From the NCBI RefSeq assembly GCF_017497975.1, contig NZ_JAGDEL010000004.1:248001-312000 (forward strand): a stretch of 64,000 nucleotides of DNA. Reading direction: 5' to 3'. This DNA is from Metabacillus bambusae. Its GTDB lineage: Bacteria; Bacillota; Bacilli; Bacillales; Bacillaceae. The notes below the pieces were generated by a model. The model had not been told where the DNA came from, made no database searches, and saw only the letters and a program-made list of their open reading frames with translations. Positions 25,376 through 35,249 of this stretch are shown here, one piece after another. The translations under genes and the position numbers were made by a program. Each line of letters begins with the position of its first letter. Position 1 is the stretch's first letter.

Positions 25376-27067
25376 TTATTTTACAGATGTCCATTTAAAG
25401 CTATATTCTGGACCTACTAAATGATAAGTGAATCCATCAACCTTCTCACTTACTAATACGTTTGAAGAACGTTGATAAAGTGGTGCAATCGCAGCGTCTT
25501 CTTCAAGCAAAATTTTCTCAGCTTCAGCAAGAGCATCATAACGCTCTACTGGTTTTTGAGCTAAAGTTGTTTGAGCATCTTTTACTAACTTATCATACTT
25601 CTCATTAGAGTAATCCATCTTATTGTTTCCTCCGCCAGTTAACCATAAGTCAGAGAAAGTCATTGGATCTAAGTAGTCAGGACCCCAACCAGCTAATTGG
25701 ATATCATAATCCTGAGAATTTTCACGGTCTAAACGTACACTAAATGGTACGCTTTCAACTTTAAGTTTTAAACCTGGAAGATTTGTTTCTAATTGGTTTT
25801 TAATGTATTCAGCAGTTTTCTTAGCACTTTCAGTATCATCACCTAAGTATCTTACTTCAACTGTATCTTTTCCAATAGCTGCTAAGCCTTTTTCCCAAGC
25901 TTTTTTCGCTTCATCTACATTATAAGGTAATAATTCATCACCATTAATTTCACGGAAGTCTTTTCCCGTTTCTTCATTTTTAGCGAATTCTTTAGGAACA
26001 GCATAGTTCGCAACAATTGAACCATTGTTTAATACACTGTTAACGTAATCTTCTTTGTTAATTGCTTGTGCAATCGCTTTACGAATATCTGGATTTTTCA
26101 ATGCATCATTTTCTTTTTGGTTAAATTTAAGCCAGAAAATAGTTGGCTCTAACCAGTTAACTAATCTTTCATCACCTTCATATTGAGGAACGATGTCAGA
26201 AGAAAGTTTTCCTGTAACATCAGCTTCACCAGTTTCAAAAGCATTTGCAGATGACTGTGAATCCTTCAATACATTCCATTGAACTGTTTCTAGCTTAACT
26301 GTTTCTGCATCCCAATAGTCTTTATTTTTAGAGTAAGTCCATGAAGAAGCAGTGCTTCCACCCCAGTCAGATAAAACGAATGGTCCGTTATATACTAGGT
26401 TTTCAGCAGTTTTTGCGTAATTTTCACCTTGTTCTTCAACAAACTTTTGGTTTTGTGGATAGAACGTTGGGAAAGCCATTAAAGATTTAAAGTAAGGAAT
26501 TGGTCTCTCTAATGTAACTTCAAGTGTTTTTTCATCAATTGCTTTAACACCTAAAGTGTTAAGTTCATATTCTTTTTTCTCTGCTCCAGCAGCAGAAATT
26601 TCAGCAGCACCTTTAATTTTCCCATCCATCATGTATGGGCCATAAGGTGAAGCATTTTCTGGATTAATTGCTCGTTGCCAAGCATAAACAAAGTCGTTAG
26701 CGGTTACAGGATCACCATTAGACCATTTTGCATCTCTTAATTTAAATGTGTAAACAGTTCCGTCTTCACTAACTTCTGGATCACCGTCAGCCATACCAGG
26801 AACTACTTCTTGGTTAGGATCAAGACGATATAATCCTTCCATTACATTGTTCATTGTAGTGAAACTAACTGTATCTTGAGCCATAACGCTATCCATTGAT
26901 GGAATCGCTTGTGATTCTAATGCTTTAATTTCTTGTGTTGCTTCTTTGCCTTCATCAGCACCAGTATCTGTCTCTTTCCCAGTATCCCCGCCACCATTAC
27001 ATGCTGCTAAGAACATACTGAGTACTAGTGTTAAAGCTAAAAGTAGAAAAAATTTCGACCTTTTCAC
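25376..27067 (-). CDS. oppA: Oligopeptide-binding lipoprotein OppA
   Basis: A 563-residue SBP family 5 lipoprotein. The signal peptide ends in lipobox LAAC with the modified cysteine at 23, followed by an acidic linker. Family motifs include TFKLRDAKWSNGDPVTANDFVYAW (shown in pieces here: KWSNGDP, ANDFVYAWQR) and LAGWGPDYLDP. It binds extracellular peptides and passes them to OppBCDF; in Bacillus this includes Phr pheromones. It is the first gene of the operon, with a -10 TATAAT at 27117-27112 on the minus strand. A TnrA/GlnR-like palindrome lies farther upstream. Confidence 0.95.
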   Translation of the reverse strand: MKRSKFFLLLALTLVLSMFLAACNGGGDTGKETDTGADEGKEATQEIKALESQAIPSMDSVMAQDTVSFTTMNNVMEGLYRLDPNQEVVPGMADGDPEVSEDGTVYTFKLRDAKWSNGDPVTANDFVYAWQRAINPENASPYGPYMMDGKIKGAAEISAAGAEKKEYELNTLGVKAIDEKTLEVTLERPIPYFKSLMAFPTFYPQNQKFVEEQGENYAKTAENLVYNGPFVLSDWGGSTASSWTYSKNKDYWDAETVKLETVQWNVLKDSQSSANAFETGEADVTGKLSSDIVPQYEGDERLVNWLEPTIFWLKFNQKENDALKNPDIRKAIAQAINKEDYVNSVLNNGSIVANYAVPKEFAKNEETGKDFREINGDELLPYNVDEAKKAWEKGLAAIGKDTVEVRYLGDDTESAKKTAEYIKNQLETNLPGLKLKVESVPFSVRLDRENSQDYDIQLAGWGPDYLDPMTFSDLWLTGGGNNKMDYSNEKYDKLVKDAQTTLAQKPVERYDALAEAEKILLEEDAAIAPLYQRSSNVLVSEKVDGFTYHLVGPEYSFKWTSVK

Positions 27068-27111
27068 TAATAGACCTCCCTTTTATTTATACAAGTTGTA
27101 CTTACAACGCT

Positions 27112-27117
27112 ATTATA
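27112..27117 (-). promoter_or_regulatory. Probable opp operon -10 element
   Basis: TATAAT on the minus strand lies 45 bases before the oppA start codon, preceded by ACTTG. No strong -35 is visible, so activation or a weak -35 is implied. Confidence 0.45.
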
Positions 27118-27277
27118 CAAGTATTCAAACAATTGTGCATTTATTTTTTTAATAAAATTTACACAAATGCAACAATATTAAGAATTCAAGAGAAAAAAAT
27201 AGTTCTAAATACCTACTTTGCTTTACATAACTTTAACTTTTTTACTTACAAACGCTTTAACGCGTTGACTTGGAAAG

Positions 27278-27294
27278 GGTTACATAATGTAACA
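27278..27294. promoter_or_regulatory. TnrA/GlnR-like palindrome upstream of opp
   Basis: GTTACATAATGTAAC is a perfect 7+1+7 palindrome. Extended by one base each side it fits the TnrA consensus TGTnAnAwwwTnTnACA at 16 of 17 positions. It lies about 210 bases upstream of oppA and next to a TTGACT that could be a -35 for the divergent DUF3899 gene. The rest of this 393-base gap is AT-rich with nothing else recognised. Confidence 0.45.
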
Positions 27295-27460
27295 AATATT
27301 CTCCCTATCCAAATGCATATTACTACAAAATTCGACAGTATTCTTGTGAACGTATATTCAAATTGCATTATTAGAATAACTTTATTTCTATTTTTAGCTC
27401 CTCCACCTTTCATTTGATATAATGGTTATTAACGTATATTGGAAAGAGAGTGGTTGAAAA

Positions 27461-27820
27461 TTGCTCCAAAAAAGAACTTTTTCTCTATTTATTGTGTCTG
27501 TATGTACAACAATCTTACTTTCTTTTTTCATTTACCAAAAATTAACTTTGTTGTCCTTCATAAATATTTCATTTGTTATTGCAGGTTCTTTATTATTCTT
27601 ATCCCTTTTAACCATGACTGTTAAAGGTGGATTCTTTGATGGAATCTCTTATGGATTTCGCAGGATGTTTGTGTCAAAGGGACAAGAGCTATCAAAAAAG
27701 GAAATAAATGAAATGACCCCAGTCTCTGAGTTATTGAATTTCGATCATTTTCCGATTCTTTTTTGTGGTCTTCTCATGACAGCTAGCATGCTAGTAGCTC
27801 TTTTTATTTACTATTTATAG
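27461..27820 (+). CDS. DUF3899 membrane protein
   Basis: A 119-residue protein with three hydrophobic helices: about residues 7-26, 32-51 and 99-118. A cytosolic or extracytosolic loop between helices 2 and 3 contains the conserved KGGFFDGISYGFRR and a charged stretch (KGQELSKKEINEM). I assign it to DUF3899, a Bacillaceae family of unknown role, from that motif; this is memory-based. The start is TTG 27461, the first start after an in-frame TGA at 27455, with GAAAGAGAG upstream. It is divergent from oppA and upstream of the trpS leader. Confidence 0.7.
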   Translation: MLQKRTFSLFIVSVCTTILLSFFIYQKLTLLSFINISFVIAGSLLFLSLLTMTVKGGFFDGISYGFRRMFVSKGQELSKKEINEMTPVSELLNFDHFPILFCGLLMTASMLVALFIYYL

Positions 27821-27881
27821 CCCTTTTCTTGAAAACAATTTGCAAAAATTAACTCTATTTCTTATAATAAGAAAAAAATAG

Positions 27882-28113
27882 TTGAGCTATGACAAAGATT
27901 AGTACATACATGATTCATTTTAAGAGAGCCTGTGGTTGCTGCGAACAGGTAATGTGCAGTATGGAATGGACTTTTGAGCTTCTGTGCAGAAGATAGTACG
28001 TGCAGACGTAATCTTGCGTTAAAGATTGAAGTGATTTCTACTGTTTAGAAATAATTAGGGTGGCACCGCGGTCCATCGTCCCTATCAATAATTGGGGACG
28101 AGTGGGCTTTTTT
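27882..28113 (+). promoter_or_regulatory. Tryptophan T-box leader of trpS
   Basis: The T-box sequence AATTAGGGTGGCACCGCGG (28053-28071) is perfect. It is followed by a terminator stem CGTCCCTAT/ATTGGGGACG and a T tract (28077-28113). The upstream Stem I region contains GAATGGAC, giving TGG (Trp) at 27967-27969 as the likely specifier. Uncharged tRNA-Trp would favour the antiterminator and allow trpS transcription. Confidence 0.93.
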
Positions 28114-28120
28114 TATTTGA

Positions 28121-28257
28121 AAAGCGGAAGCGCCTTGCTCTGCCTAGGGCAAACAAGACGATATTACAGAAAGGTGTTCTTTACCTTTCAATGATAATCG
28201 GCTTGTGACCTCGAGGGGATAGGTGCTGTAGCTAGACACGAACACTAAGTACAAAAC
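28121..28257 (+). repeat. Family A repeat, copy A3, inside the trpS leader
   Basis: It starts AAAGCGGAAGCGCCTTG and ends CTAGACACGAACACTAAGTAC. The central stem GAAAGGT/ACCTTTC is complementary, but its sequence differs from that of other copies. It lies between the T-box terminator and the trpS ribosome binding site, so it is in every full-length trpS mRNA. Confidence 0.85.
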
Positions 28258-28286
28258 TCACTTCATTAAAACTTATTACTAATTAA

Positions 28287-29291
<1,005 letters not shown>

Positions 29292-29340
29292 TAATTTTTG
29301 ACGGTATAAAATTAATTTTACTCAAACAACTTTGTTTTTT

Positions 29341-29376
29341 GCTCCTATTTTTTCTTCATTGATAGGGGCTTTATTT
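29341..29376 (+). terminator. trpS terminator
   Basis: GCTCCTAT and ATAGGGGC arms, followed by TTTATTT. Confidence 0.8.
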
Positions 29377-29441
29377 CATTTTTAGAATTCATCTACTGTA
29401 AAAAAATGTGGTAAAATGTAAAAGGAAAGGAGGTAAATAAA

Positions 29442-29741
29442 ATGGAGGAAAAACTGGATCTCATCTTAAAGGAATTATCAGGTGTAAAAGAAGATATAAA
29501 AGAAATTAAAGATGAAGTCAAAGCTGTGAAAATTGAGTTGAGTGATGTTAAGGCAAAGCAAGTTGAAGTAAAAACAATCGTTTCTGCAATTAAAGTATCT
29601 CAAGAAATGACAAATGCTAAAACAACTGCTTTAGAAGGCATTCAAGAAAGACAACAGCTTCTTATGGAAACTCTATCATACCGCTCGATTCAACAAGAAT
29701 CAGATATAAAGGAATTAAAACGAATTATTCAAAACCAATAA
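29442..29741 (+). CDS. Small coiled-coil protein, 99 residues
   Basis: A charged protein made almost wholly of heptads: residues 1-55 (LDLILKELSGVKEDIKEIKD then EVKAVKIELSDVKAKQVEVK) and 75-99, with a short break around 60. No membrane segment, signal or catalytic motif is visible. AAAGGAGG precedes the ATG and TAAAAT could be its -10. Similar short coiled-coil proteins are common beside mobile or accessory genes in Bacillus, and many are annotated hypothetical; function is unknown. It stands alone between the trpS terminator and a family A repeat. Confidence 0.65.
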   Translation: MEEKLDLILKELSGVKEDIKEIKDEVKAVKIELSDVKAKQVEVKTIVSAIKVSQEMTNAKTTALEGIQERQQLLMETLSYRSIQQESDIKELKRIIQNQ

Positions 29742-29836
29742 TATTTGTATTTAATATTTACTCCGCTATTTCACCATCATGATTCCCACCTGATAATTGC
29801 CAATCAAATTGACTAAACTATATTATTTCAAATAGA

Positions 29837-30006
29837 ACAAAAGCGCAAGCGCCTTGATCAGCCTCGTGCAAATAAGATGATTTAGAATAGAAGGCGTTCT
29901 TTGCCTTCAATTCTAAATTAGCTAGACCCTAGAGGGGCTAGGCGCTGGAGCTGGATGTCGTGCGCTTATCCACAGTTCAAGAATTTTGTAATTTCCTAAA
30001 CGATAA
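29837..30006 (+). repeat. Family A repeat, copy A4, with a DnaA box
   Basis: It starts AAAAGCGCAAGCGCCTTGAT. The central hairpin GAATAGAAGGC/GCCTTCAATTC is extended by GATTTA/TAAATT. The 3' extension GTCGTGCGCTTATCCACAG contains TTATCCACA at 29966-29974 and continues AATTTCCTAAACG. The same extension is found in copy A8. Confidence 0.85.
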
Positions 30007-30008
30007 AA

Positions 30009-30056
30009 AAATGTGAGCTGAATGTTAATCAACATTCGCTCACATCGTCTTTTTAA
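30009..30056. terminator. Hairpin after yjbA
   Basis: ATGTGAGC...GAATGTT and AACATTC...GCTCACAT arms enclose a four-base loop. It is T-rich on the + side (CGTCTTTTT) and on the minus side (ATTTTTTT), so it could act in both directions. Confidence 0.75.
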
Positions 30057-30078
30057 ATGGTTTCTTAGCTTGTCCACA

Positions 30079-30834
30079 CTAGTTAACCTTTGATTCATGC
30101 TCCATATCCCAGAGCTTTTCAAAGAAAGGTTGTCCCTTAATTAGGCGTTCACATAGTTGAATATGCTTATGAGACCATCCATGCAATGTTTCTTCATATA
30201 GCTTTTGCCATACTTCATTAAATTCTCTTTCCTGAATGTCACCATACATAGTAGGGTTCCATTCGGTGTACCAATACTTAACCTCTGCTGCATTTTTCGT
30301 CCCTTGTAATTGATCAAGAGCCATAAATAAAAGCTGTTTTAATTGTCGTTCTTTTCTTGTTAAACCACGTACATACTCTGGTGCTAATGACAAAATATGA
30401 TAGTCCTTTTCTTCTGATCCATTTTTCATGAATTCAGTCGAATATTCTTCAGGCTCAATATCCTTTACCATTTCAAATACAAGCTGCTCCTGACGTGGAA
30501 TAATCCGGCTTTTGCGAATTGGAATTGTATATCCGATTGTGTCTACTGCTAATATTCCAATTCCGTCTGTAACGATAAAGCAGTAATCTAGTTGAATTCT
30601 CTCATGGTTTTTTCTTATATAAGCCTTTTGAAAAATATCTTTTAATAGACCAGGTGGTAACTCCGATAAGTTATTTTCTATGTAGTCAAAAAGTAAGGAA
30701 TTAACCTTTAAAAGGGGGACCTGATCAAGGAGTTCAACGCTATCATCCTTTCTCCATTCATGAAAATGACAGACGTTGTACCCGTTCTCTTCACCTTCAA
30801 ACCAATTTACCCAAACATCATGAAGAAATAACAT
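30079..30834 (-). CDS. yjbA: UPF0736 family protein YjbA
   Basis: A 251-residue soluble protein of the UPF0736 family, conserved in Bacillaceae with no known function. The start was set at ATG 30834, giving the family's typical N-terminus [28 protein letters not shown] lies upstream. A further 49 in-frame codons upstream are hydrophobic and not conserved-looking. No catalytic motif is evident; the protein is rich in Trp, Glu and Lys. It lies between yjaZ and trpS, as expected from B. subtilis apart from the missing app operon. Confidence 0.85.
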   Translation of the reverse strand: MLFLHDVWVNWFEGEENGYNVCHFHEWRKDDSVELLDQVPLLKVNSLLFDYIENNLSELPPGLLKDIFQKAYIRKNHERIQLDYCFIVTDGIGILAVDTIGYTIPIRKSRIIPRQEQLVFEMVKDIEPEEYSTEFMKNGSEEKDYHILSLAPEYVRGLTRKERQLKQLLFMALDQLQGTKNAAEVKYWYTEWNPTMYGDIQEREFNEVWQKLYEETLHGWSHKHIQLCERLIKGQPFFEKLWDMEHESKVN

Positions 30835-31005
30835 TTTTTTACCCCTCACTTCAGTACCATTTGTCAAACAGTATAGGCAAAAAATAAATAATTTATTCCA
30901 ATCAATGCAGATAATACATAGAATTATTTCACTTATGTTGTATTTAGATTTGTCCTTAATTATCACTATGTTAAATGGCATGAAGATATGAGTAGTAAAA
31001 GGAGA

Positions 31006-31788
31006 TTATCGTTTTGAATGAGTAAAAAATACTTCAGCAGGTGTACCTAATAGCTCTTTTGCGGTTTTACCTGATTGTTTCATATAGTTTTTCACTAGAT
31101 AATAGCCTACTGCATATCCAAGCATCTTAGGGTATAACCCTGTTCCAAACATAAGTTGTGTATATTTGTGATTTTCTCTAATTACATCTCGTTGTGGATT
31201 TATTATCCTTTCAAGAAATCGTTCACATTGATTATCAGAATAAAGATTTGTCCAGGAAGATACATTGCGTTCACCCATCTTTTCACGTACTGCATTTTCT
31301 GCTAGCCCCTCTAAAATCATCGTATCGATAATCGTGAATTTTGCTTCTTGCTTCTTTAATGCTGCTAGACGACAAACATGATGGTATTCATGAATGAATA
31401 ATGCCCTAATATCAATTTTTAATGTTTCCGATGATAAAAACAAAAACAACTTATCTTTAAAGGCTAAGCCTGATCTTCCTTTGTATTCTGTTTCGATTTT
31501 TCGATTATTCTGATCACAAGGAAAAATAAAAATTGGAATATTTGGCCCATTCCATTCCATTTGTAGCTTTCTTTCTTCTTCTCTTACGAATGAAAAAATT
31601 TTTTCTTTTTCCTGGATATCTATCCATTTATCAAGATGTTGCTGTTTTCCTTTATACATGCCAAATGAATGTAAGTATTTTGCTATCTCACTTTCATTAC
31701 TATCAGTAAAATAAGTGCTTAATTTCTTACAGATATCTATTTGATTTGGTGTATCCTTTAACCACTCAATTGTATTAATAACACTCAT
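31006..31788 (-). CDS. yjaZ: DUF2268 zinc metalloprotease-like protein YjaZ
   Basis: A 260-residue protein of the DUF2268 family (predicted Zn-dependent protease). The metal-binding HExxH is HEYHH at 133-137 (LFIHEYHHVCR), followed by the gluzincin-type ILEGLAE around 159-164, which supplies the third ligand. No signal peptide is seen, so it should be cytosolic. The N-terminal half is unassigned. The start ATG at 31788 gives MSVINTIEWL. B. subtilis YjaZ has the same length and position. No substrate is known. Confidence 0.85.
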   Translation of the reverse strand: MSVINTIEWLKDTPNQIDICKKLSTYFTDSNESEIAKYLHSFGMYKGKQQHLDKWIDIQEKEKIFSFVREEERKLQMEWNGPNIPIFIFPCDQNNRKIETEYKGRSGLAFKDKLFLFLSSETLKIDIRALFIHEYHHVCRLAALKKQEAKFTIIDTMILEGLAENAVREKMGERNVSSWTNLYSDNQCERFLERIINPQRDVIRENHKYTQLMFGTGLYPKMLGYAVGYYLVKNYMKQSGKTAKELLGTPAEVFFTHSKR

Positions 31789-31857
31789 CGTAACACTCCT
31801 TCCATCGTTATCTTATGTATTCTTTAGAAGGTGTGTTCATTTTAGATATTAAAATAG

Positions 31858-31888
31858 AAAAGGACCTGACAAAAGTCAGATCCTTGAA
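31858..31888 (-). terminator. fabF terminator
   Basis: AAGGATCTGAC and GTCAGGTCCTT arms with a TTTT loop, then TTTCTATTTT on the minus strand. Confidence 0.85.
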
Positions 31889-31894
31889 TTTTTC

Positions 31895-33136
31895 TTATGC
31901 TTGATATTTTTTAAAGATAATTGTTGCGTTATGTCCACCAAAGCCTAATGAATTACTTAACGCTGCATTTACTTCTTGTTTTCTAGCCTCATTAGGAACA
32001 TAATCTAGCTCACATTCTGGATCAGGTGTTTGATAATTTATAGTTGGAGGAATAACCCCTTCTTTTATTGCTAAAATGCTAAAAATTGCTTCAACTCCAC
32101 CGGCTGCACCTAATAAATGACCTGTCATCGATTTTGTTGAGCTAATTGCAAGTTTATTGGCATGATCTCCAAAAACTTCTTTTATTGCTAATGTTTCAAA
32201 TTTATCATTGTAAGGAGTACTTGTTCCATGAGCATTGATATAATCAATATCTGTCAGGTTAAGTCCACTACCCTCAACAGCTTGCTTCATCGCTCTTGCA
32301 CCACCCTCACCATTTGGGGCTGGAGCAGTAATATGGTGAGCATCACCTGTTGCACCATATCCAACGATTTCAGCATAAATTTTCGCACCACGTGCTAGAG
32401 CATGTTCTAATTCTTCGAGAACAATTATTCCAGCACCCTCTCCCATTACAAAACCATCACGATCCTTATCAAATGGTCTACTAGCAGTGTTTGGATCAGG
32501 ATTTGTCGATAATGCTTTATTTGCACAAAATCCTGCAAATGACATTTCTGTCAGCGGGGCTTCTGCACCACCTGATACCATTACATCTGCTTCGCCTCTT
32601 TCAATGACACGAAAAGCATCACCAATTGAATTCGTTCCTGTTGCACAGGCTGTAACAGTACATGAATTAAAACCTTTTGCACCTAATGCTATCGAGACCT
32701 GTCCAGTTGCCATATCAGGGATTAGCATTGGTACGAAAAACGGACTTACGCGACGTGGTCCTTTTTCTAATAAAATTTTATACTGTTGTTCAAAAGTTTC
32801 CATTCCACCAATACCAGAGCCAATCCAGACACCAACACGAGGAGCATTTTCATCAGTAATTTCTAAATCAGCATCCTTCACTGCCATTAATGAGGCAGCT
32901 ACAGCATATTGTGTGAAACGATCCATTTTTCTTGCATCTTTTTTGTCCATAAACTGCTCAACATCAAAATCTTTTAGTTCTGCTGCAACTTTAGCTGGAT
33001 AATCATCTGGGTTTACACGTGTAATTGGTCCGACCCCTGATACACCGTTTATTGCATTTTCCCAAGTTGTGCGAACATCGTTTCCAATTGGTGTTAATGC
33101 TCCTAAACCTGTTACAACAACTCGTTTCTTTTCCAT
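31895..33136 (-). CDS. fabF: Beta-ketoacyl-ACP synthase II (FabF)
   Basis: A 413-residue elongation condensing enzyme of type II fatty acid synthesis. The catalytic triad is complete: C164 in [11 protein letters not shown]303 in [11 protein letters not shown] and H340 in [15 protein letters not shown]. It extends acyl-ACP with malonyl-ACP. Length is normal. It follows fabH in the same direction after a 186-base gap with no terminator seen, so it is probably in the FapR regulon with it. AGGTGAGGTG lies before the ATG. FabF is the usual target of cerulenin-type inhibitors. Confidence 0.97.
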   Translation of the reverse strand: MEKKRVVVTGLGALTPIGNDVRTTWENAINGVSGVGPITRVNPDDYPAKVAAELKDFDVEQFMDKKDARKMDRFTQYAVAASLMAVKDADLEITDENAPRVGVWIGSGIGGMETFEQQYKILLEKGPRRVSPFFVPMLIPDMATGQVSIALGAKGFNSCTVTACATGTNSIGDAFRVIERGEADVMVSGGAEAPLTEMSFAGFCANKALSTNPDPNTASRPFDKDRDGFVMGEGAGIIVLEELEHALARGAKIYAEIVGYGATGDAHHITAPAPNGEGGARAMKQAVEGSGLNLTDIDYINAHGTSTPYNDKFETLAIKEVFGDHANKLAISSTKSMTGHLLGAAGGVEAIFSILAIKEGVIPPTINYQTPDPECELDYVPNEARKQEVNAALSNSLGFGGHNATIIFKKYQA

Positions 33137-33322
33137 GAAAATTGCACCTCACCTTTGAGATAGTTCTTTAAATATGTAAAGATAGACGAAGCAGTCCTCG
33201 TCATTCCTCATTTTTTATTACCATAGCTGTCCTTCATTTTTCCTAATATGAAAAATACTTTAATCAAAACAATTGTTTATTAGTATAAACATAAGTGAAT
33301 CATATTAATAAGTTATTTCTAA

Positions 33323-34255
33323 TTAGCGACCCCAACGAATTGCGATAGCACCCCACGTTAATCCTCCGCCAAAACCAACCATCACAATTACATCGCCATC
33401 TTTGATTTTGCCGGCCTCTACTTCTTCTACTAACGAGATTGGGATTGAAGCAGCAGAAGTGTTGCCATATTTATGGACCGTTTTAGACATTTTTTCAACT
33501 GGAAGGTTTAATCGCTCCCTTGCTGCTTCCATAATACGAATGTTCGCTTGATGTGGAATTAAGAAATCAACATCTTCTTTACTTAAACCAGCTTTTTCAA
33601 GAACATTCACACTTGATTCACCCATTTGTCTAACAGCAAACTTAAAGACTTCCCTACCATTCATGATAATGTACTCATCTTGATATAGGTGTTTACCACC
33701 TGTACCATCTGCTCCAAGTTCAAAGGATAAAATTCCTTTTCCATCGCTAACAGGTCCGATTATTGCTGCTCCTGCACCATCACCAAATAATACAGCAGTG
33801 TTACGGTCGTTCCAATCTGTAATTTTTGAAAGCTTTTCAACACCTACTACTAAAACACGCTTATATGCACCTGTTTCAATAAACTGCTTAGCAGTAATCA
33901 TTCCATACATGAATCCTGCACAAGCAGCACTAATATCCATTGCCGCTGCTTTTTTTGCTCCTAATTTTTCTTGAAGCATACAAGAAACAGATGGAAATGG
34001 TTGGTCTGGTGTCACTGTTGCAACAAGAATTAAATCCAAATCCTCAGCTGCAATTCCCGCATCCTCAAGAGCCTTCTCAGCAGCTAAAAATCCCATTTGT
34101 GATGTATCCATTGAATCATCCGCAATACGACGTTCTTCTATTCCTGTTCTTGAGCGAATCCATTCATCAGATGTATCCATTACTTTTTCTAAATCTGCAT
34201 TTGTTACAACCTTTTCAGGTGTGTATCGACCGATACCAATAATTCCTGCATTCAT
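33323..34255 (-). CDS. fabHA: Beta-ketoacyl-ACP synthase III (FabH)
   Basis: A 310-residue initiating condensing enzyme that joins an acyl-CoA primer (in Bacillus often branched-chain) to malonyl-ACP. The catalytic triad is C112 in [13 protein letters not shown]235 in IPHQANIR and N265 in YGNTSAAS. Position next to fabF and comZ identifies it with B. subtilis FabHA and not FabHB. It heads the fabH-fabF unit, and a FapR operator lies about 90 bases upstream of the start codon. AGGGG precedes the ATG. Confidence 0.96.
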   Translation of the reverse strand: MNAGIIGIGRYTPEKVVTNADLEKVMDTSDEWIRSRTGIEERRIADDSMDTSQMGFLAAEKALEDAGIAAEDLDLILVATVTPDQPFPSVSCMLQEKLGAKKAAAMDISAACAGFMYGMITAKQFIETGAYKRVLVVGVEKLSKITDWNDRNTAVLFGDGAGAAIIGPVSDGKGILSFELGADGTGGKHLYQDEYIIMNGREVFKFAVRQMGESSVNVLEKAGLSKEDVDFLIPHQANIRIMEAARERLNLPVEKMSKTVHKYGNTSAASIPISLVEEVEAGKIKDGDVIVMVGFGGGLTWGAIAIRWGR

Positions 34256-34341
34256 ATGTGCAACCCCTTTAAAAAAGTTAGGTATTTTTATTCCAAATTA
34301 TCTTGTAGTAAACCAACTACTAATCAAAGTTTATATCAATT

Positions 34342-34360
34342 ATTATGACTTGGTACTAAT
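34342..34360 (-). promoter_or_regulatory. FapR operator upstream of fabH
   Basis: On the minus strand the site reads ATTAGTACCAAGTCATAAT, matching the FapR box ATTAGTACCtagTCtTAAT very closely. FapR represses fatty acid genes until malonyl-CoA releases it. Confidence 0.85.
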
Positions 34361-34473
34361 TTTATCTTATCCAGTTTTTTTTTTCAATATTAATGTTTTA
34401 GTATAACGGACTAGAACGAGTATTTTATGTGTACATAAACTAATAGTAATAAAATGTCTATGGGGGTGACATT

Positions 34474-34770
34474 GTGGAGAATAAAGGACAATTTGAGAAA
34501 AATGCAGAACATGAAAATAGTGAAAAAGATGTAAATGTACCGCATGTTGACCGTTTTAGTGAGCTTATGTTTGGAGCTAAAGCTTCAAGAGTAAAAAAAG
34601 AAAACAACCAACAACAAGTGGATTCTGTCCATGATGAAAATAAAACAGATGAAGTGAATTATTTTACACTTATGGAACAAATCGATGATATTATGGGTTC
34701 ACTTGAAAATTTAAAACCAATGTTAAAGCAATTCTCTCCAATTATGGACTATATTAAGAAGAAAATATAA
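34474..34770 (+). CDS. Hypothetical polar protein, 98 residues
   Basis: A 98-residue soluble protein starting at GTG 34474, after GGGGGTGA. It is rich in Asn, Glu and Lys, with a disordered N-terminal half (ENKGQFEKNAEHENSEKD) and a helical, more hydrophobic C-terminal part (YFTLMEQIDDIMGSLENLKP onward, ending DYIKKKI). There is no signal or membrane segment. It faces away from fabH and comZ, at the position of yjzB in B. subtilis by memory, though I cannot confirm homology. A perfect terminator follows. No function can be given. Confidence 0.65.
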   Translation: MENKGQFEKNAEHENSEKDVNVPHVDRFSELMFGAKASRVKKENNQQQVDSVHDENKTDEVNYFTLMEQIDDIMGSLENLKPMLKQFSPIMDYIKKKI

Positions 34771-34797
34771 AAGCTGCCAAATGGCAGCTCTTTTTAA
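34771..34797 (+). terminator. Terminator of the 98-residue gene
   Basis: AAGCTGCCA and TGGCAGCTC arms around two bases, followed by TTTTT. Confidence 0.85.
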
Positions 34798-34812
34798 AAG
34801 ATATGAAGTATA

Positions 34813-34953
34813 AATTTTGTACTTAGTTTTGGTGTTCAGCTCCAGCGCCTAGCCCCTCGAGGTCATAAGTCAATTTGGAATTGAAGGCAAATAACGCCTT
34901 CTATTCCAAATCGCTTTATTTGCCTGAGGCTGATCAAGACGCTTGCGCATTTC
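34813..34953 (-). repeat. Family A repeat, copy A5, abutting comZ
   Basis: Read on the minus strand it starts AAATGCGCAAGCGTCTTGAT right after the comZ stop codon and ends AACACCAAAACTAAGTACAA. The central stem GGAATAGAAGGC/GCCTTCAATTCC is complementary. It is the comZ 3' untranslated region. Confidence 0.85.
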
Positions 34954-35136
34954 TTATTGCGCGTCTTTTTTCCCTAATTCATAAGCCTCTCCCATAACCT
35001 TTGTGAAAAGCTCCATCATTGGTTGAATGGTTTCCATCGATAATTCAATACCTGAACTTTCTAACTTTTGTTTAGCCTCTGGTAAATACTTCATTGCAAT
35101 CTGCATAAATTCCATTGTTTTAGGATGTTGTTCCAA
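34954..35136 (-). CDS. comZ: ComG operon repressor ComZ
   Basis: A 60-residue helical protein (MEQHPKTMEFMQIAMKYLPE and then the AYELGKKDAQ end) matching B. subtilis ComZ, a negative regulator of the comG DNA-uptake operon. I chose TTG 35136 because AAGGAG lies eight bases upstream; the in-frame GTG at 35145 has that ribosome binding site immediately against it. It follows med in the same direction, with a small hairpin between them. A family A repeat begins directly at its stop codon. Confidence 0.88.
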   Translation of the reverse strand: MEQHPKTMEFMQIAMKYLPEAKQKLESSGIELSMETIQPMMELFTKVMGEAYELGKKDAQ

Positions 35137-35169
35137 TTTACTCACTCCTTAAGTTTGGTATGTGTATAA

Positions 35170-35197
35170 AGAAAGGGGTTGGAACCCGCTTTTTTCC
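35170..35197 (-). terminator. Hairpin between med and comZ
   Basis: AAAGCGGGTT and AACCCCTTTCTTT form a short stem on the minus strand. It is positioned to limit readthrough from med into comZ. Confidence 0.55.
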
Positions 35198-35249
35198 GTG
35201 TTAATAAAAAGTTGTAATTTTTTTATAGAGTTGGTTTAAGTATCTCTGT

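Noticed and set aside
32487-33002. 171-codon frame opposite fabF
   Set aside because: It is entirely antisense to a well-supported gene with intact catalytic residues; a shadow frame.
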